Assembly (NCBI RefSeq): GCF_947242115.1
Contig: NC_074723.1
Span: forward strand, 15,053,001-15,117,000
Length of the DNA stretch: 64,000 nt
Direction: 5' to 3'
Source: Biomphalaria glabrata
Taxonomy: Eukaryota > Mollusca > Gastropoda > Planorbidae
Shown: one piece after another, positions 34,995 to 45,366 of the stretch
Layout: every line of letters begins with the position of its first letter
How positions within the stretch are numbered: the stretch's first letter is position 1
Position numbers and translations under genes: made by a program
Notes under the pieces: model-generated
Seen by the model: the letters and a program-made list of their open reading frames with translations, nothing else
The model's database searches: none
What the model was told of the DNA's origin: nothing

Positions 34995-35968
34995 ACAAAG
35001 CCTATATCAACTCACTCTGTCTGTCTGGTACAAAGCCTATATCATCTCACTCTGTCTGTCTGGTACAAAGCCTATATCATCTCACTCAGTCTGTCTGGTA
35101 CAAAGCTTATATCAACTCACTCTGTCTGTCTGGTACAAAGCCTATATCAACTCACTCTGTCTGTCTGGTACAAAGCTTATATCAACTCACTCTGTCTGTC
35201 TGGTACAAAGCCTATATCAACTCACTCTGTCTGTCTGGTACAAAGCTTATATCATCTCACTCTGTCTGTCTGGTACAAAGCTTATATCATCTCACTCTGT
35301 CTGTCTGGTACAAAGCTTATATCATCTCACTCTGTCTGTCTGGTACAAAGCCTATATCAACTCACTCTGTCTGTCTGGTACAAAGCCTATATCATCTCAC
35401 TCTGTCTGGTACAAAGCTTATATCAACTCACTCTGTCTGTCTGGTACAAAGCCTATATCAACTCACTCTGTCTGTCTGGTACAAAGCTTATATCAACTCA
35501 CTCTGTCTGTCTGGTACAAAGCCTATATCAACTCACTCTGTCTGTCTGGTACAAAGCTTATATCAACTCACTCTGTCTGTCTGGTACAAAGCTTATATCA
35601 ACTCACTCTGTCTGTCTGGTACAAAGCTTTGGTACAAAGCTTATATCAACTCACTCTGTCTGTCTGGTACAAAGCCTATATCAACTCACTCTGTCTGGTA
35701 CAAAGCCTATATCAACTCACTCTGTCTGTCTGGTTCAAAGCCTATATCAACTCACTCTGTCTGTCTGGTACAAAGCCTATATCAACTCACTCTGTCTGGT
35801 ACAAAGCCTATATCAACTCACTCTGTCTGTCTGGTTCAAAGCCTATATCAACTCACTCTGTCTGTCTGGTACAAAGCCTATATTAACTCACTCTGTCTGT
35901 CTGGTACAAAGCTTAAATCAACTCACTCTGTCTGTCTGGTACAAAGCCTATATCAACTCACTCTGTCT
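34995..35968 (+). repeat. 35-bp minisatellite (about 28 copies)
   Basis: The unit is GGTACAAAGCCTATATCAAC followed by TCACTCTGTCTGTCT. Variants have GCTTATATC or drop four to eight bases of the TCTG run. Three units (105 nt) equal 35 codons, so long frames stay open in more than one phase; they are not genes. The unit equals the reverse complement of the end of repeat R2 (CAGACAGAGTGAGTTGATAT-like), and a minus-oriented R2 copy follows immediately at 35,960. Confidence 0.95.
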
Positions 35969-36160
35969 GTTAAAAAGTTGGAACACGTTTTTTCTCTCAC
36001 TTTCGATTCTCGAATCAAGTTGAAATCTTGCGCAATAAATTAACCAATTAGTTAATTAATTATTGGTAAATAATTAATTTGTTTGATATCGAAGTAAGGG
36101 GAATAAATGCTACTTAATGAGAGATGTGGATATATATATGGATTTAATTCCCTTGTTACG
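35960..36160 (-). repeat. Dispersed AT-rich repeat R2 adjoining the minisatellite
   Basis: It contains TTCTCTCACTTTCGATTCTC and GAATCAAGTTGAAATC, the reverse complement of the R2 core, then TTAATTAATTATTGG. Its (CTGT)n end abuts the last minisatellite unit. Confidence 0.75.
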
Positions 36161-36589
36161 TTTTCTCTCCAAGACCATGTCGTCCATGTTTCACAGTTAT
36201 AATGTCATCCTTCCTGCATTGCTTTATATCTCTGAAACATGGACAGTTACAGTCCAATAGAAGGCAAGCAAAAAAAAAAACAAACAAAAAACTCCATCAC
36301 TTCCACATGATCTATCTCAAAAACAAACAAAAAAAAAAGGAAGAAAAGAAACGACCATTAAGTGGTAAGACAAGATACAGTGTACCTGTACCCTAACCCT
36401 GCCAAGCATTCACACAATCCTGATACAGTCTCATGACATTTAAAATTGTAATTATTGTAATAATTATCTATGACATTACACAGTAGTCTTTAGCGCAGTC
36501 GAATACCAAAACAAGACATTTTTTATTGTACGGCATGCTGTTAAACCAGAATGCTATAGAATTTCGTTAGAATAAAAATGTAGTTTCCC

Positions 36590-36800
36590 TATCAGGGCAG
36601 ATATGTAAATCTCATTAGGACCGACTGTTAACAAGCTTTTCATTTAACGATCGCAACGACCGACTAATTGCCCCTAATTAATGTCATGTAAAGTTTGTAA
36701 ATTCAGTATAAAGTTTTAAAAATTTTAAAGTAAAAAAAGGTTTCAGAATTAACTCTGTCCGGCAGTCAACCGTTTTATCATGCAACCATCATGCTGCCAT
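36590..36800 (-). mobile_element. Old, degenerate copy of the tRNA-derived SINE
   Basis: Ordered matches to the SINE family: CAGGGCAGATATGTAAA, CGCAACGACCGAC, CTAATTAATGTCATGTA, and finally CCGTTTTATCATGCAACCAT in the tRNA-like head. It is much more diverged than the other copies. Confidence 0.5.
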
Positions 36801-36984
36801 TATGATTAAATCATGTTAATAAAAAACATCAAAGTTATGGATTAATATTGTTATAACTCTGCCCTAAACAGACGTTCAAGATGCATCCATCAGTGTTATG
36901 GAAAAGAGACAGGAGCTTCCTTCCACCCAAGTGAAAGAGAAACAGAACGTCTTCTAGAAGGAACAATAAGGAAAGCAGTGTAGA

Positions 36985-37285
36985 AGAATTATTCTTTGAT
37001 TTGCATCACCACAAATAGGATCAAGTGCAGAAAACATTAAGAAACTGGAACAGACACAAAATTTAGCAGTGAGATTCATAACAAATGAATATTCAAACTT
37101 GACTAGAGTAACACCTTTAGTTAAATCACTAAATTTAGAAAGCCTTCAGGAGAGAAGACTCAAAAGTAAAGTAGCAATTATACATAAAACACTGAACCAT
37201 AATCTTCAAATACAAAAACACAATTGTATAAAAAGACACGTTGGAATTCTACTAGTATCTAACTAGAAAAAATAAAAGAAATAGT
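36985..37285 (+). mobile_element. LINE ORF2 C-terminal fragment
   Basis: The translation contains KKLEQTQNLAVRFITNEYSN and LQERRLKSKVAIIHK, like the piece at 22,430-22,740. It is a Jockey/CR1-like 3' end, 5'-truncated. Confidence 0.68.
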
Positions 37286-37289
37286 GTAA

Positions 37290-37640
37290 TTGTATCCATT
37301 ATCTTATCTTATCTTATCAAATACAGACGTTACTTCAACAAAAGAAGATTATTTCGTCCTACGAGTGTTCCTAGGTCATGCATGTTAATCAATGATTTAA
37401 ATTCTGCCAAGTCATTGGTTTTCCTGGCTGACTCAGGCAACCAATTCCATGCTCTAGTAGCACTAGGGAAGCATTAGTTTGGTCAAGTCATGCAATTAAA
37501 TTTGTAATAAATCTAGACTATCAATAATACATCTGTGAAATTAGAAATATTTTTACCAATTGTTTTTGTTTAGCACAATTTCATGCTTTTAGCTTTCTCA
37601 CTACGCTCTGTTCTGAAGTACAGTCTGTATTATATAAGAT
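37290..37640 (-). mobile_element. LINE 3' end with GATAA tail, opposite orientation
   Basis: On the minus strand it encodes TRAWNWLPESARKTNDLAEF, followed by a 3' region ending in GATAAGATAAGATAAG. The same 3' end occurs on the plus strand at 54,065-54,240. Two LINE tails therefore meet tail-to-tail here, sharing the microsatellite. Confidence 0.65.
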
Positions 37641-37859
37641 AAGATATCACTTGTCTGAACGAGTTAGGAAAAGAAAGGGGAAGAAAGAAGGAGGTATCTG
37701 TGTGAATGCTAAAAAAAAGTTCAACGACTTAATTACGAAAATTCCTCAAGCTAACACACTTAACGCTGTGCAAGGGAAGTAATTATGAAAATAGACGGTT
37801 TTGTATTTATCTATTTGTTAGTTTCAAACTAACTCTACACAAAGTATAAAGGGGACTAA

Positions 37860-38075
37860 TTTAGTTTATACCGCCACATTAGTCAAGCACATTTTCTTTC
37901 CCTTATTCGATACCAAACAAAATAACTAATTATCAATAGTTAATTAACTAATTGAGTTTTTATTCTTGTTTTGTCAGGTACAATAAATAATTGTGTAAAA
38001 GTTTCATCTTGATTCGAGAATGGAGAAATAATGTGTTAAAACTTTTTACAAGACAGACAGACAGAGTTTATATAA
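37860..38075 (+). repeat. Dispersed AT-rich repeat R2
   Basis: It contains AAGTTTCATCTTGATTCGAG and ACAAGACAGACAGACAGAGT. The terminal TTTATATAAACTTTG is the counterpart of the 35-bp minisatellite unit. Confidence 0.65.
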
Positions 38076-38966
38076 ACTTTGGGAAACAAGGATCAATCAA
38101 GTGTAATTGCTCACGATGACAGTATAACTAAGTGTCCCACGCTAAAGCCCTTTTTTTTTGGGGGGGGGGTATTTTGTAGAGACCTCTCACAAGGTGGTCA
38201 GTGCAAAATAGTTTTAAGATACAATCAAAGTGATTGTCAAAGAAAATGAAATCAACCCTGAATGTCAGATGTACTGCAGAGTAATGGGTAATAGAACTAA
38301 TGCATAGAATGATAGAACAAATACATTGAATAGATAAAAAAAAACAACTTTAAACTGACAAATAATTGCAGTGTACAAAAGGGTGAATACTGGTTTATGT
38401 TTTCAACCATTTCATTTTTAATGAGTTGATTCCCTTGAAATAATAAAAGCAACTTTTTACGCTGGAGTGAATTGCCGTGTGTTATCTAGAAAACAGAGAC
38501 AGAGAACAAATATAAGGACAATATCTAGTTCTTAAAACCAAGGACTAGTGTTAGTATAAGACTGACACCTGCACATTCGCACAGCAGACATGACATCCTC
38601 AGCCTTTTATTTTTGTTTTATTATTTGATTACGTACACATGCGTACTTACCTAGACTTAAACTTAGATCCTCTCCAGCGCCGTTTTCTGCATCGGGTGGC
38701 AAGCTCTCACCATAGTGATCGGTCATAGGAAACTCCCACAGCCTCTTTCCAGCTGGTGCCAACGGCTTTTAGGTCTTCTAAACAGGTGCATACACAACAC
38801 ATTTTTATTTTTGTGAATTCATGTGCCTTTAAACCATTTTTAAAACACCAATGCACACTAGATTGTTGACGTTACGGATGGTCTTGTTACTTAGAACGTA
38901 AGCCCTAGTCATGGATCGAAAAAAAAAAAACATTCTTGATCTCAATCAAGCCGCTCGAAACTTCGC
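38076..38966. other. Gene-free interval
   Basis: It contains a dispersed repeat fragment at 38,690-38,790 that matches 15,705-15,845. Otherwise nothing can be supported. Confidence 0.4.
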
Positions 38967-39020
38967 AACTTACCTGGCATAGGAAGTACCATGATCAGCA
39001 AGGTCTCCCAGGTCGAAGCA
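38967..39020 (+). ncRNA. U1 snRNA-like 5' fragment (pseudogene)
   Basis: ACTTACCTGGCAT, which includes the sequence U1 uses to pair with 5' splice sites, is followed by GTACCATGATCAGCAAGGT and CTCCCAGG, matching stem-loops I-II of U1 in order and spacing. The similarity is lost after about 54 bases, so most of the RNA, including the Sm site and last stem-loop, is missing. It lies 270 bp upstream of the start of a LINE ORF1 on the same strand, which may not be chance. Confidence 0.55.
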
Positions 39021-39289
39021 GCGTTTTAGGCCTCTGTTTCCACTGTTGAATCTATATCTATTGGAAGTATTTTTTTTCTTTATTTGTTTATTTGTGTTTT
39101 CTTTGGAGTTTCATTTCATTTGGATTTACGGTTTTTAAACTTTCTTGTGTTTTCTTTTGGAGTGTTGTGCCCCCAATTTATTTCTTAAGGAGTGTGTTCT
39201 TTGGAGTGTTGGTTCTCCAATTTACTCCTTAAGGAGTGTGTTCATTGATTTTTTTTTCTTCATTTCCTTTTTTTTCCTTTCTTTCTACT

Positions 39290-40371
39290 ATGTCTATAAA
39301 GACATTCCTAATAGAAAAAAAGGATCTGGAGGGTGGCTTGGTCCACCAACCAGGTACTCTACTAATAAAACTGTCCGGTCAGGGAGCAGTTCGAGCTTCG
39401 ATGGCGTCCATCGTCGCCGCCTTGAGGCTCGGGCCGGAGGAGGTGGGTTCCCTGTACCGGTTTGAGAACCCTTTCCTATGGTTCCTGGGTGTTTCCTCAC
39501 CGGTGGTGAGGAACAGGATCATAGGAAAGGTCTTCGGAAGCGAAGACACCTTCAGGGTGGAAGTTACCACCCTGGAGGAAGAGAAAATAAAAGTGACGTT
39601 TCACTGGGTGTCACCCACCATCTCAAAGAAAAAAATTGAGGAGATTTTCAGTAGGCCTACCCTCGCTGCAGAAGGCTCCAATATAGAAGCTTTTAGGCTA
39701 GGGGTTAGTGACAAGTGGGCGGCTTGGATTAAACCCCGTAAGGGTACCGAGCTACCCCACTACATACAACTGAAGTATGAAGAAGACCCCAGGACTTACA
39801 AGGTCTTAATCACTACACCGGAGAAAAGGCAGCAATGTTGGTTCTGCCAGAAGGAAGACCATTAATCAAACCAATGTCCCAACAGGGCTACCCCTAGGGG
39901 TCCCAAAAAGAACGTTGAGAGGTCCTTGGAAGGAAAAAAGAACACATATGCGTCGGTCTTAAAAAAAGATGGTGAGGGGGCAGACCAGGGTTGTACCCCC
40001 TGAGGTAGATGAAGATGGGTTCGAACCAGTGAAAAGCAAAAAAAAAGGTACAACACCTGAAAAACGTATGGACAGTAGGAAGGGTACCCTTTCCCCCCCA
40101 AAAAAGGCGAAAGTAGCACAGGGTCTAGCACACACAAAAAAATTAAAACTACCGGACACGCTAGATCGGAGCCAAGCTCTCCAAGCAAAACAAACAGAAA
40201 AAGAACTCTTTCTCTGTCCTCTACCTCAGATGACCAGGGGGAAGGCTCTGAAGTGAGAAGGGAACGGGGGAGAACGGGAGAGGAAATGGAGGATTCGGAA
40301 GATATCCCCAGCTCTCCTGCACCTCTAGTAATTGATGAGGGGGAGGACCCTGACACACCGCCTAACACATG
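39290..40371 (+). pseudogene. LINE ORF1 (nucleic-acid-binding protein), decayed
   Basis: The first frame (39290-39865, 191 codons from the ATG) gives MSIKTFLIEKKDLEGGLVHQ and ends within a CCHC knuckle (CWFCQKEDH, then stop, then SNQC), so the stop falls between the histidine and the last cysteine. The frame continues a little beyond. A shift near an A-run at about 39,965 moves coding into the frame with VDEDGFEPVKSKKKGTTPEK. A final acidic segment ends at about 40,371. The knuckle would bind element RNA. Roughly three disruptions are visible. Confidence 0.7.
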
Positions 40372-40451
40372 AACTACTTTTAAATAGTAGGCACACACAC
40401 ACACAGTGTCAGACACACACACACAACGCAATAACCCACCAACACACAATC

Positions 40452-40805
40452 ATGGCAGACATTACAATTCTTTCACTTAACATTCGAAGTCTGAAAAATA
40501 AAAAAAAATTCATAGTTCACTCAACTAAAACACGCAAACCGGACTTTATTTTTTTTTTACAGGAATCCAATATCAATTCAATTTTCACAAAAACACACAT
40601 GCACCTTAGTTACAAACAAACCCATTTAAATATATAATCATGGAGGACATCACGGTTTTGTCTCTCAACATTCACGGACTCACAAACAAACAAAAATATG
40701 TAGTTCACTTATCAAGAAAGTACAAACCAGACTTTATTTTTTTTACCAGAGACAAATTTAGGTACAGAACACAAAGCACACACGTACACAACAGATATGG
40801 GTTTT
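40452..40805 (+). repeat. Tandemly duplicated start of LINE ORF2
   Basis: Two consecutive, diverged copies of the same ORF2 beginning: MADITILSLNIRSLKNKKKF at 40452 and MEDITVLSLNIHGLTNKQKY at 40640. Both continue with a KPDFIFF motif, the first strand of the APE endonuclease. The first copy ends in a stop after 61 codons. The second soon shifts frame into the long ORF2 at about 40,797. Confidence 0.75.
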
Positions 40806-42162
40806 AAGGAAGGGTGTTTTAGTTATGGTAGCAGATCCAGGGGGGTAGCCATTTTTCAGGTGTCAGATAGGTTTAAAATAGTCCACAAATATAGTGACAA
40901 TAAAGGGAGAGTAGTCATCATAAAAATAGAAACAAGAAATGAAACATTTACACTGGCTAACATCTATGCACCAGCGAAAAAAACAGAAAAACCGGAATTT
41001 TTTGAATATTTGTGTGAAAAATTACACGACACATACAGAGGGGATAGTTTAATTTTAGGAGGGGATTTTAATTACATCACGTTCACACTAGACAAGCAGT
41101 ACACAACAACGGTGAATCTTCCTTCACAGAGGTACACTACCATTAATAATTTCTTGAAAGACATTGAGAGTGAATTCAAATTACTTGATTCGTATAGGAG
41201 TGTAAATCCCACAGGTCAGGACACTACTTCGGTGAATAAAGCTTATTCCGTAACTTCCAGACTAGACAGAGTTTACGTACCAACGGAGTACCATATAAGT
41301 AAGGTAGCTCATTTGGAAGAGTCTCTGGAATATTCAGACCATAAGGCAATAATAGTTACGATAAGTAAGGAAAGTAAAAAAAAGAATAGGAAAACTAGTC
41401 ATTGGAAATTTAATAACTCTCTTCTAGAAATACCTCTTTTTATAGAATTAATCTCAAACACATTCAAGTCTTGCTTACAAGATACAAACAATCCAAATTT
41501 TAACCTAACAACAACATGGTCACTGGTAAAAAATTCAATAAAACAACAATGTCAGGTCATATCAACACTGGTACAGACACGTAGAAAACAAGAACTAGAG
41601 AAACTGAAGCACACACTATTACATGCTGAAGACGAAATAGATAGAACTCAAGCCTCATTAAAGTTGGAAGAATTAAATAACTACATCTACAAAGGAGCAG
41701 AAGTTAGATGTAGGAACTATTTAAGTCAAGAAGGCCCAAACAAACTTTTCTTGTCGATTGAACAAAATGTTCAATCTAGTAAATGCATAACAAGTGTTCT
41801 TGATAGACATGGCTCCAAAGTTGAAGACGAAGACAAAATTAAAGATGTGTTCATAAGTCATTTTACAAATATCTACCAGATGGAACCTATAAACAAGGTG
41901 GCTCAAGAATGTTTTCTAAAATATTGTAAACAGTTGAAGCAGACCGACGAAGAACTTTTGGGGACTCCATTTACTCTAGACGAACTCCAAACAGCACTAG
42001 ACTCGACACAAAACAATAAATCTCCCGGACCGGACGGTCTGACATTTGAGTTCTATAAGACTTTTTTACCTTTAATAAGCCCTCTACTACTGCGACTGTA
42101 TAGTGACGCGTTTAAAACAGGACAACTTCCAAAAAATTTCAACGAAGCATATATTACACTAT
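40797..42162 (+). pseudogene. LINE ORF2: endonuclease and start of reverse transcriptase
   Basis: An open frame with the APE endonuclease signatures LGGDFNYI, SRLDRVYVP and YSDHKAI, a linker rich in charged residues, and reverse transcriptase motifs SPGPDGLTFEF and NFNEAYITL. It is interrupted in mid-domain at 42,162 by the antisense LINE. Codons downstream of that point in the plus strand belong to the other element and are not part of this protein. Confidence 0.8.
42148..42162 (+). repeat. 15-bp target-site duplication, left
   Basis: CATATATTACACTAT, repeated exactly at 46201-46215. The pair brackets the inserted LINE and fixes its ends at single-base resolution. Confidence 0.9.
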
Positions 42163-42208
42163 ATATGGCTCCTTTTGTCTCGAAAGGCAATGGATGCGCC
42201 CAAATGAG

Positions 42209-44197
42209 TCACTGGTTTTGGCTTAATCTTGAGACGGGGCAGAATCTGGTGTGGCTAATCAAGCCAATTCTAGAACGGCAGACTTTGCCACAATTCGTAC
42301 ATGTGTATGCCTCTGATTTAGGGCTAGCAGACAGGGCAGCTTTCTTTTTATCCCTCTTGATTAAAGCCGCTTCAATTCTTTTGTTCTCAGCAAGGGTTGT
42401 CCCAGCACGCACAGTCTGTCTCCATGCACTCCGGTCTTTGGCTATGTTTTCCCACTTACTTTCGCTGATGCCTGAGGCTCTCATGTCTCGCTTGCAGACA
42501 TCTCTATATGTTAGTCTTGGGCGGCCCTTCGGTCTGACTCCTTCCACAAGCTCAGCATATAAGATATCTTTCGGGATTCTGCCATCTGGCATGCGGGTGA
42601 CATGTCCGAGCCAGCGTAATCTTCTTTGTGTCAGGAGAGCATACATGCTGTTCATATTGGCCAATCTTAAAACTTCCTGATTGGAGACATGGTCCCTCCA
42701 AGAGATGCCCATTATGCGTCTCAGGCAGCGCAAAAAGAAACTATTCAATCTGTGCTCTTGGTACATGTATGTTGACCAGCTCTCACTGCCATAAAGGAGA
42801 GTGCTCACAACACAGGCGTTGTAGACTAGGATTTTGGTCGCTGTGGTCAATTTACCATTTTCCCAGACGCGCTTGGAGAGGTTTGCCAATGCTGTGGTAG
42901 CTTTTCCTATCCTTTTTGTCAGCTCGATGTCTAAGTCTAGGTTACTGACAATTGTTGAACCCAAGTAGGTAAATTCCTGCACAACTGAAAGGGTGTGGTT
43001 CCCAATTTGTATTATAGGTATTTCTGCGACGTCTTGTGCCAGGATTTCGGTCTTGGAGAGACTTATAGTAAGGCTAAACTCTTGACAAGCAGCTGCTAAG
43101 GCGTTCACTAGCTTCTGTAGACCTCCTTGTGAGTGAGATACGAGTGCCGCGTCATCGGCAAACAGCAGCTCCCTTATCAAGATACGACGCCTTTTCGTTT
43201 TGGCTTTAAGACGTGCCAGGTTAAAGAGCCTTCCATCGGATCTGCTATGGATGTATATTCCGTCTTCCAGGGATTTAAAAGCACTGGATATTACGACTGA
43301 GAAGAAGATGCCAAATAGTGTAGGGGCCAGTACACATCCTTGTTTGACACCGCTCTTAATGGAGAATGGCCTGGAGGAAGAACTTTCAAACTGAACGGTG
43401 CCCTGCATATTTTCGTGAAAAGCTGACACTAGTTTTCTTAACTTATTTGGGCAGCCGATTCTCTCTAGTACAGCAAACAGACCGCTTCTGCTAACAAGGT
43501 CAAAGGCCTTGGTCAAATCAATAAAAGCTATGAAGAGGGGCTGCTTTTGTTCTCTGCTCTTCTCCTGTAGCTGCCGAAGAGAGAAAATCATATCTGTTGT
43601 AGATCTACCTGCCCTAAAGCCACACTGCGACTCTGGATAAACACGATCTGCCAGGATCTGTAATCGCTTTAGTAATACTCTAGCAAAAGCCTTTCCGACT
43701 ATGCTAAGCAGTGAGATGCCTCTGTAATTGTTACAATCAGAGCGGTCGCCTTTATTTTTATAAATTGTAACAATGTTGGAGTCTTTCAATTCCTGGGGGA
43801 CCATTCCTTGTTCCCAGCACAAGCTTAGCAGTTCATGGAGTGGTTTGATTAGGGCATGTTTTCCAGCCTGAATTACTTCAGCAGGAATGCCATCTCCTCC
43901 GGGTGTTTTCCCATGTGCAAGCATGTCAATGGCAATGCTCAGCTCCTTTACTGAGGGCGTTTCATCTAATTCCGTCAAAACTGGAAGTGATGGGAAGTTG
44001 GAAACAGCATTTGGTGAGATGGCGTTTTCAATCTGGTAGAGTTCTGCATAGTGTTCAACCCATCGTTCCATTTGCAGCGCACGATCGCTGATGATTGAGC
44101 CATCTTTTGACTTGAGCGGAGCACACTTGCTGGTGTGAGGTCCAAAGGCTTTTCTCATGCCCTCACACAGTCGGCACAAGATTGAATATCTTCGCAT
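42209..44197 (-). CDS. LINE reverse transcriptase (662 aa frame)
   Basis: A reverse transcriptase with GGDGIPAEVI (about 100-109), NNYRGISLLSIVGKAFARVL (157-176), the fingers/palm motif FIAFIDLTKAFD (222-233), VKQGCVLAP (284-292) and the catalytic FADD (346-349). The C-terminal region has RRLRWLGHVTRM and ends with a C2H2-like knuckle YTCTNCGKVC...HTRFC, characteristic of these elements. The frame is open throughout. It overlaps the endonuclease frame by 43 nt in another phase; in relatives the two are fused, so a single frameshift is likely. The natural start is not the first ATG. Confidence 0.88.
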   Translation of the reverse strand: MRRYSILCRLCEGMRKAFGPHTSKCAPLKSKDGSIISDRALQMERWVEHYAELYQIENAISPNAVSNFPSLPVLTELDETPSVKELSIAIDMLAHGKTPGGDGIPAEVIQAGKHALIKPLHELLSLCWEQGMVPQELKDSNIVTIYKNKGDRSDCNNYRGISLLSIVGKAFARVLLKRLQILADRVYPESQCGFRAGRSTTDMIFSLRQLQEKSREQKQPLFIAFIDLTKAFDLVSRSGLFAVLERIGCPNKLRKLVSAFHENMQGTVQFESSSSRPFSIKSGVKQGCVLAPTLFGIFFSVVISSAFKSLEDGIYIHSRSDGRLFNLARLKAKTKRRRILIRELLFADDAALVSHSQGGLQKLVNALAAACQEFSLTISLSKTEILAQDVAEIPIIQIGNHTLSVVQEFTYLGSTIVSNLDLDIELTKRIGKATTALANLSKRVWENGKLTTATKILVYNACVVSTLLYGSESWSTYMYQEHRLNSFFLRCLRRIMGISWRDHVSNQEVLRLANMNSMYALLTQRRLRWLGHVTRMPDGRIPKDILYAELVEGVRPKGRPRLTYRDVCKRDMRASGISESKWENIAKDRSAWRQTVRAGTTLAENKRIEAALIKRDKKKAALSASPKSEAYTCTNCGKVCRSRIGLISHTRFCPVSRLSQNQ

Positions 44198-45366
44198 AGC
44201 TCCTGCCAGTATTTGTTAGCACATTGTCTCGCTACTCTTTGGGCATTGTTACGTGCAGCTCTGAGCCTTTTTAAGTTGCTTGGGGTGGGATCCTTCTTGT
44301 AGATTATCATGGCTGCTCTCTTGTTCGTAGTGGCAGTTTCCATTTCTGGTAGACTAGCTTCAAACCAGTCTTCGCTTTTCTTGGTTTTGTTTCCAAAGAC
44401 CAGTGATGATGTTTGGTAGATTGTATCACGCATAAACGTCCAGCTTTTTTCTACCTCAGTCACAGAGAAGTTGTTAAAAGCTTCCTCTAATTTGTTCTCA
44501 AATTCGGTGCAAAGATCAGGATTTTTTGTGCTAGTAGTATTCAGGCGTGATTTTCTTTTTCCCTGTGATGTGTGGATCTTAGTTGGCAGCAGTCTTGTCC
44601 GGCAGGACACTAAAGCATGATCAGTATTACAATCCGCGCTTTGGTAGCTACGTGTCAGTAGTATATTTCCAATGTCCTTTTTTCGTGTCAGTATCATATC
44701 CAGCTGGTGCCAGTGCCCAGACCTAGGGTGCCTCCATGAGACACAGTGCTGTGGTTTTGTTCTGAAGTATGTGTTGGTAATGCAGAGCTTATGGTATGTG
44801 CAAAATTCAAGCAGTCTTTGTCCGTTCTCATTCATCTTTCCGATTCCAAAAAGCCCAAGACAGTCTGGCCAGGTAGTGTGATCTGATCCTACTCTGGCAT
44901 TAAAGTCACCTAGAAGGATCATATGTTCTTTTTGAGGAATGTTTGCAATGGCTTCTTTAAGGTCTTCATAGAACTTGTCTTTGTCCTCCTGAAGCGAGCT
45001 TAGTGTGGGGGCATAGGCACTAATTAGAGTGACTTTTCCAGATGATGTCATCATACTTATGCTTAGTAGCCGTTCCGAGCCACCAACTGGAGGGACTATC
45101 ATGGGAAGAAGACTGTTCTTGACAGCAAAGCCCACACCATGTATTCGAGTCTCATCCTGTGCTTTCCCTTTCCAAAAGAAAGTGTAATCAGTCTCGCGGA
45201 GCATGCCGTTTTCGGCCAGTCGGGTTTCTTGCAGGGCTGCAATGTCGATATGTAGCCTTTTTAGCTCGTTGTTTATAACTGCCGTCTTCCTTGCATCGTC
45301 GATCTGCCTTAGATCATCAGTGAGACCAGGACACATTGTTCTGACATTCCAAGTGGCCAGTCGCAT
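44155..45366 (-). CDS. LINE APE-type endonuclease (403 aa frame)
   Basis: The product begins MRLATWNVRTM and contains ALQETRL, SAYAP, LLGDFNARVG, HQLDMILT and TDHALVS, the conserved metal-binding and active-site motifs of exonuclease-III-like LINE endonucleases that nick target DNA. It continues into a linker (NKYWQELCEDIQ) that in relatives leads directly into the reverse transcriptase; here a frameshift ends it. Host-gene databases often label this domain craniofacial development protein 2-like, which is a misnomer for this class. Confidence 0.87.
   Translation of the reverse strand: MRLATWNVRTMCPGLTDDLRQIDDARKTAVINNELKRLHIDIAALQETRLAENGMLRETDYTFFWKGKAQDETRIHGVGFAVKNSLLPMIVPPVGGSERLLSISMMTSSGKVTLISAYAPTLSSLQEDKDKFYEDLKEAIANIPQKEHMILLGDFNARVGSDHTTWPDCLGLFGIGKMNENGQRLLEFCTYHKLCITNTYFRTKPQHCVSWRHPRSGHWHQLDMILTRKKDIGNILLTRSYQSADCNTDHALVSCRTRLLPTKIHTSQGKRKSRLNTTSTKNPDLCTEFENKLEEAFNNFSVTEVEKSWTFMRDTIYQTSSLVFGNKTKKSEDWFEASLPEMETATTNKRAAMIIYKKDPTPSNLKRLRAARNNAQRVARQCANKYWQELCEDIQSCADCVRA

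Larger units (their letters stand above)
39120..42162 (+). mobile_element. Tx1/L1-like LINE, 5' portion (continues at 46216)
   Basis: A non-LTR retrotransposon with a zinc-knuckle ORF1 and an ORF2 encoding an APE-type endonuclease and reverse transcriptase. The combination of a CCHC ORF1, SPGPDGLTFEFYKTF and, later, DYRPISLLNTDYKLLTKMIF is typical of the L1/Tx1 group. It is split by a second LINE at 42,163. The 5' limit is approximate. Several frameshifts, a stop in ORF1 and loss of the catalytic YxDD segment make it non-autonomous. Confidence 0.8.

Noticed and set aside
34970-36043. Open reading frames of 357 and 349 codons in two phases
   Set aside because: They translate the 35-bp minisatellite. 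Both phases stay open because the unit lacks stops in those frames, and the products are just a 35-residue period.
39862-40449. 195-codon minus-strand frame
   Set aside because: It is antisense to the LINE ORF1, and its composition reflects the reverse complement of the A- and AC-rich coding strand.
42170-42680. Continuation of the plus-strand LINE ORF2 frame to 42680
   Set aside because: After 42,162 the frame reads the antisense LINE; similarity to reverse transcriptase stops exactly at the target duplication.
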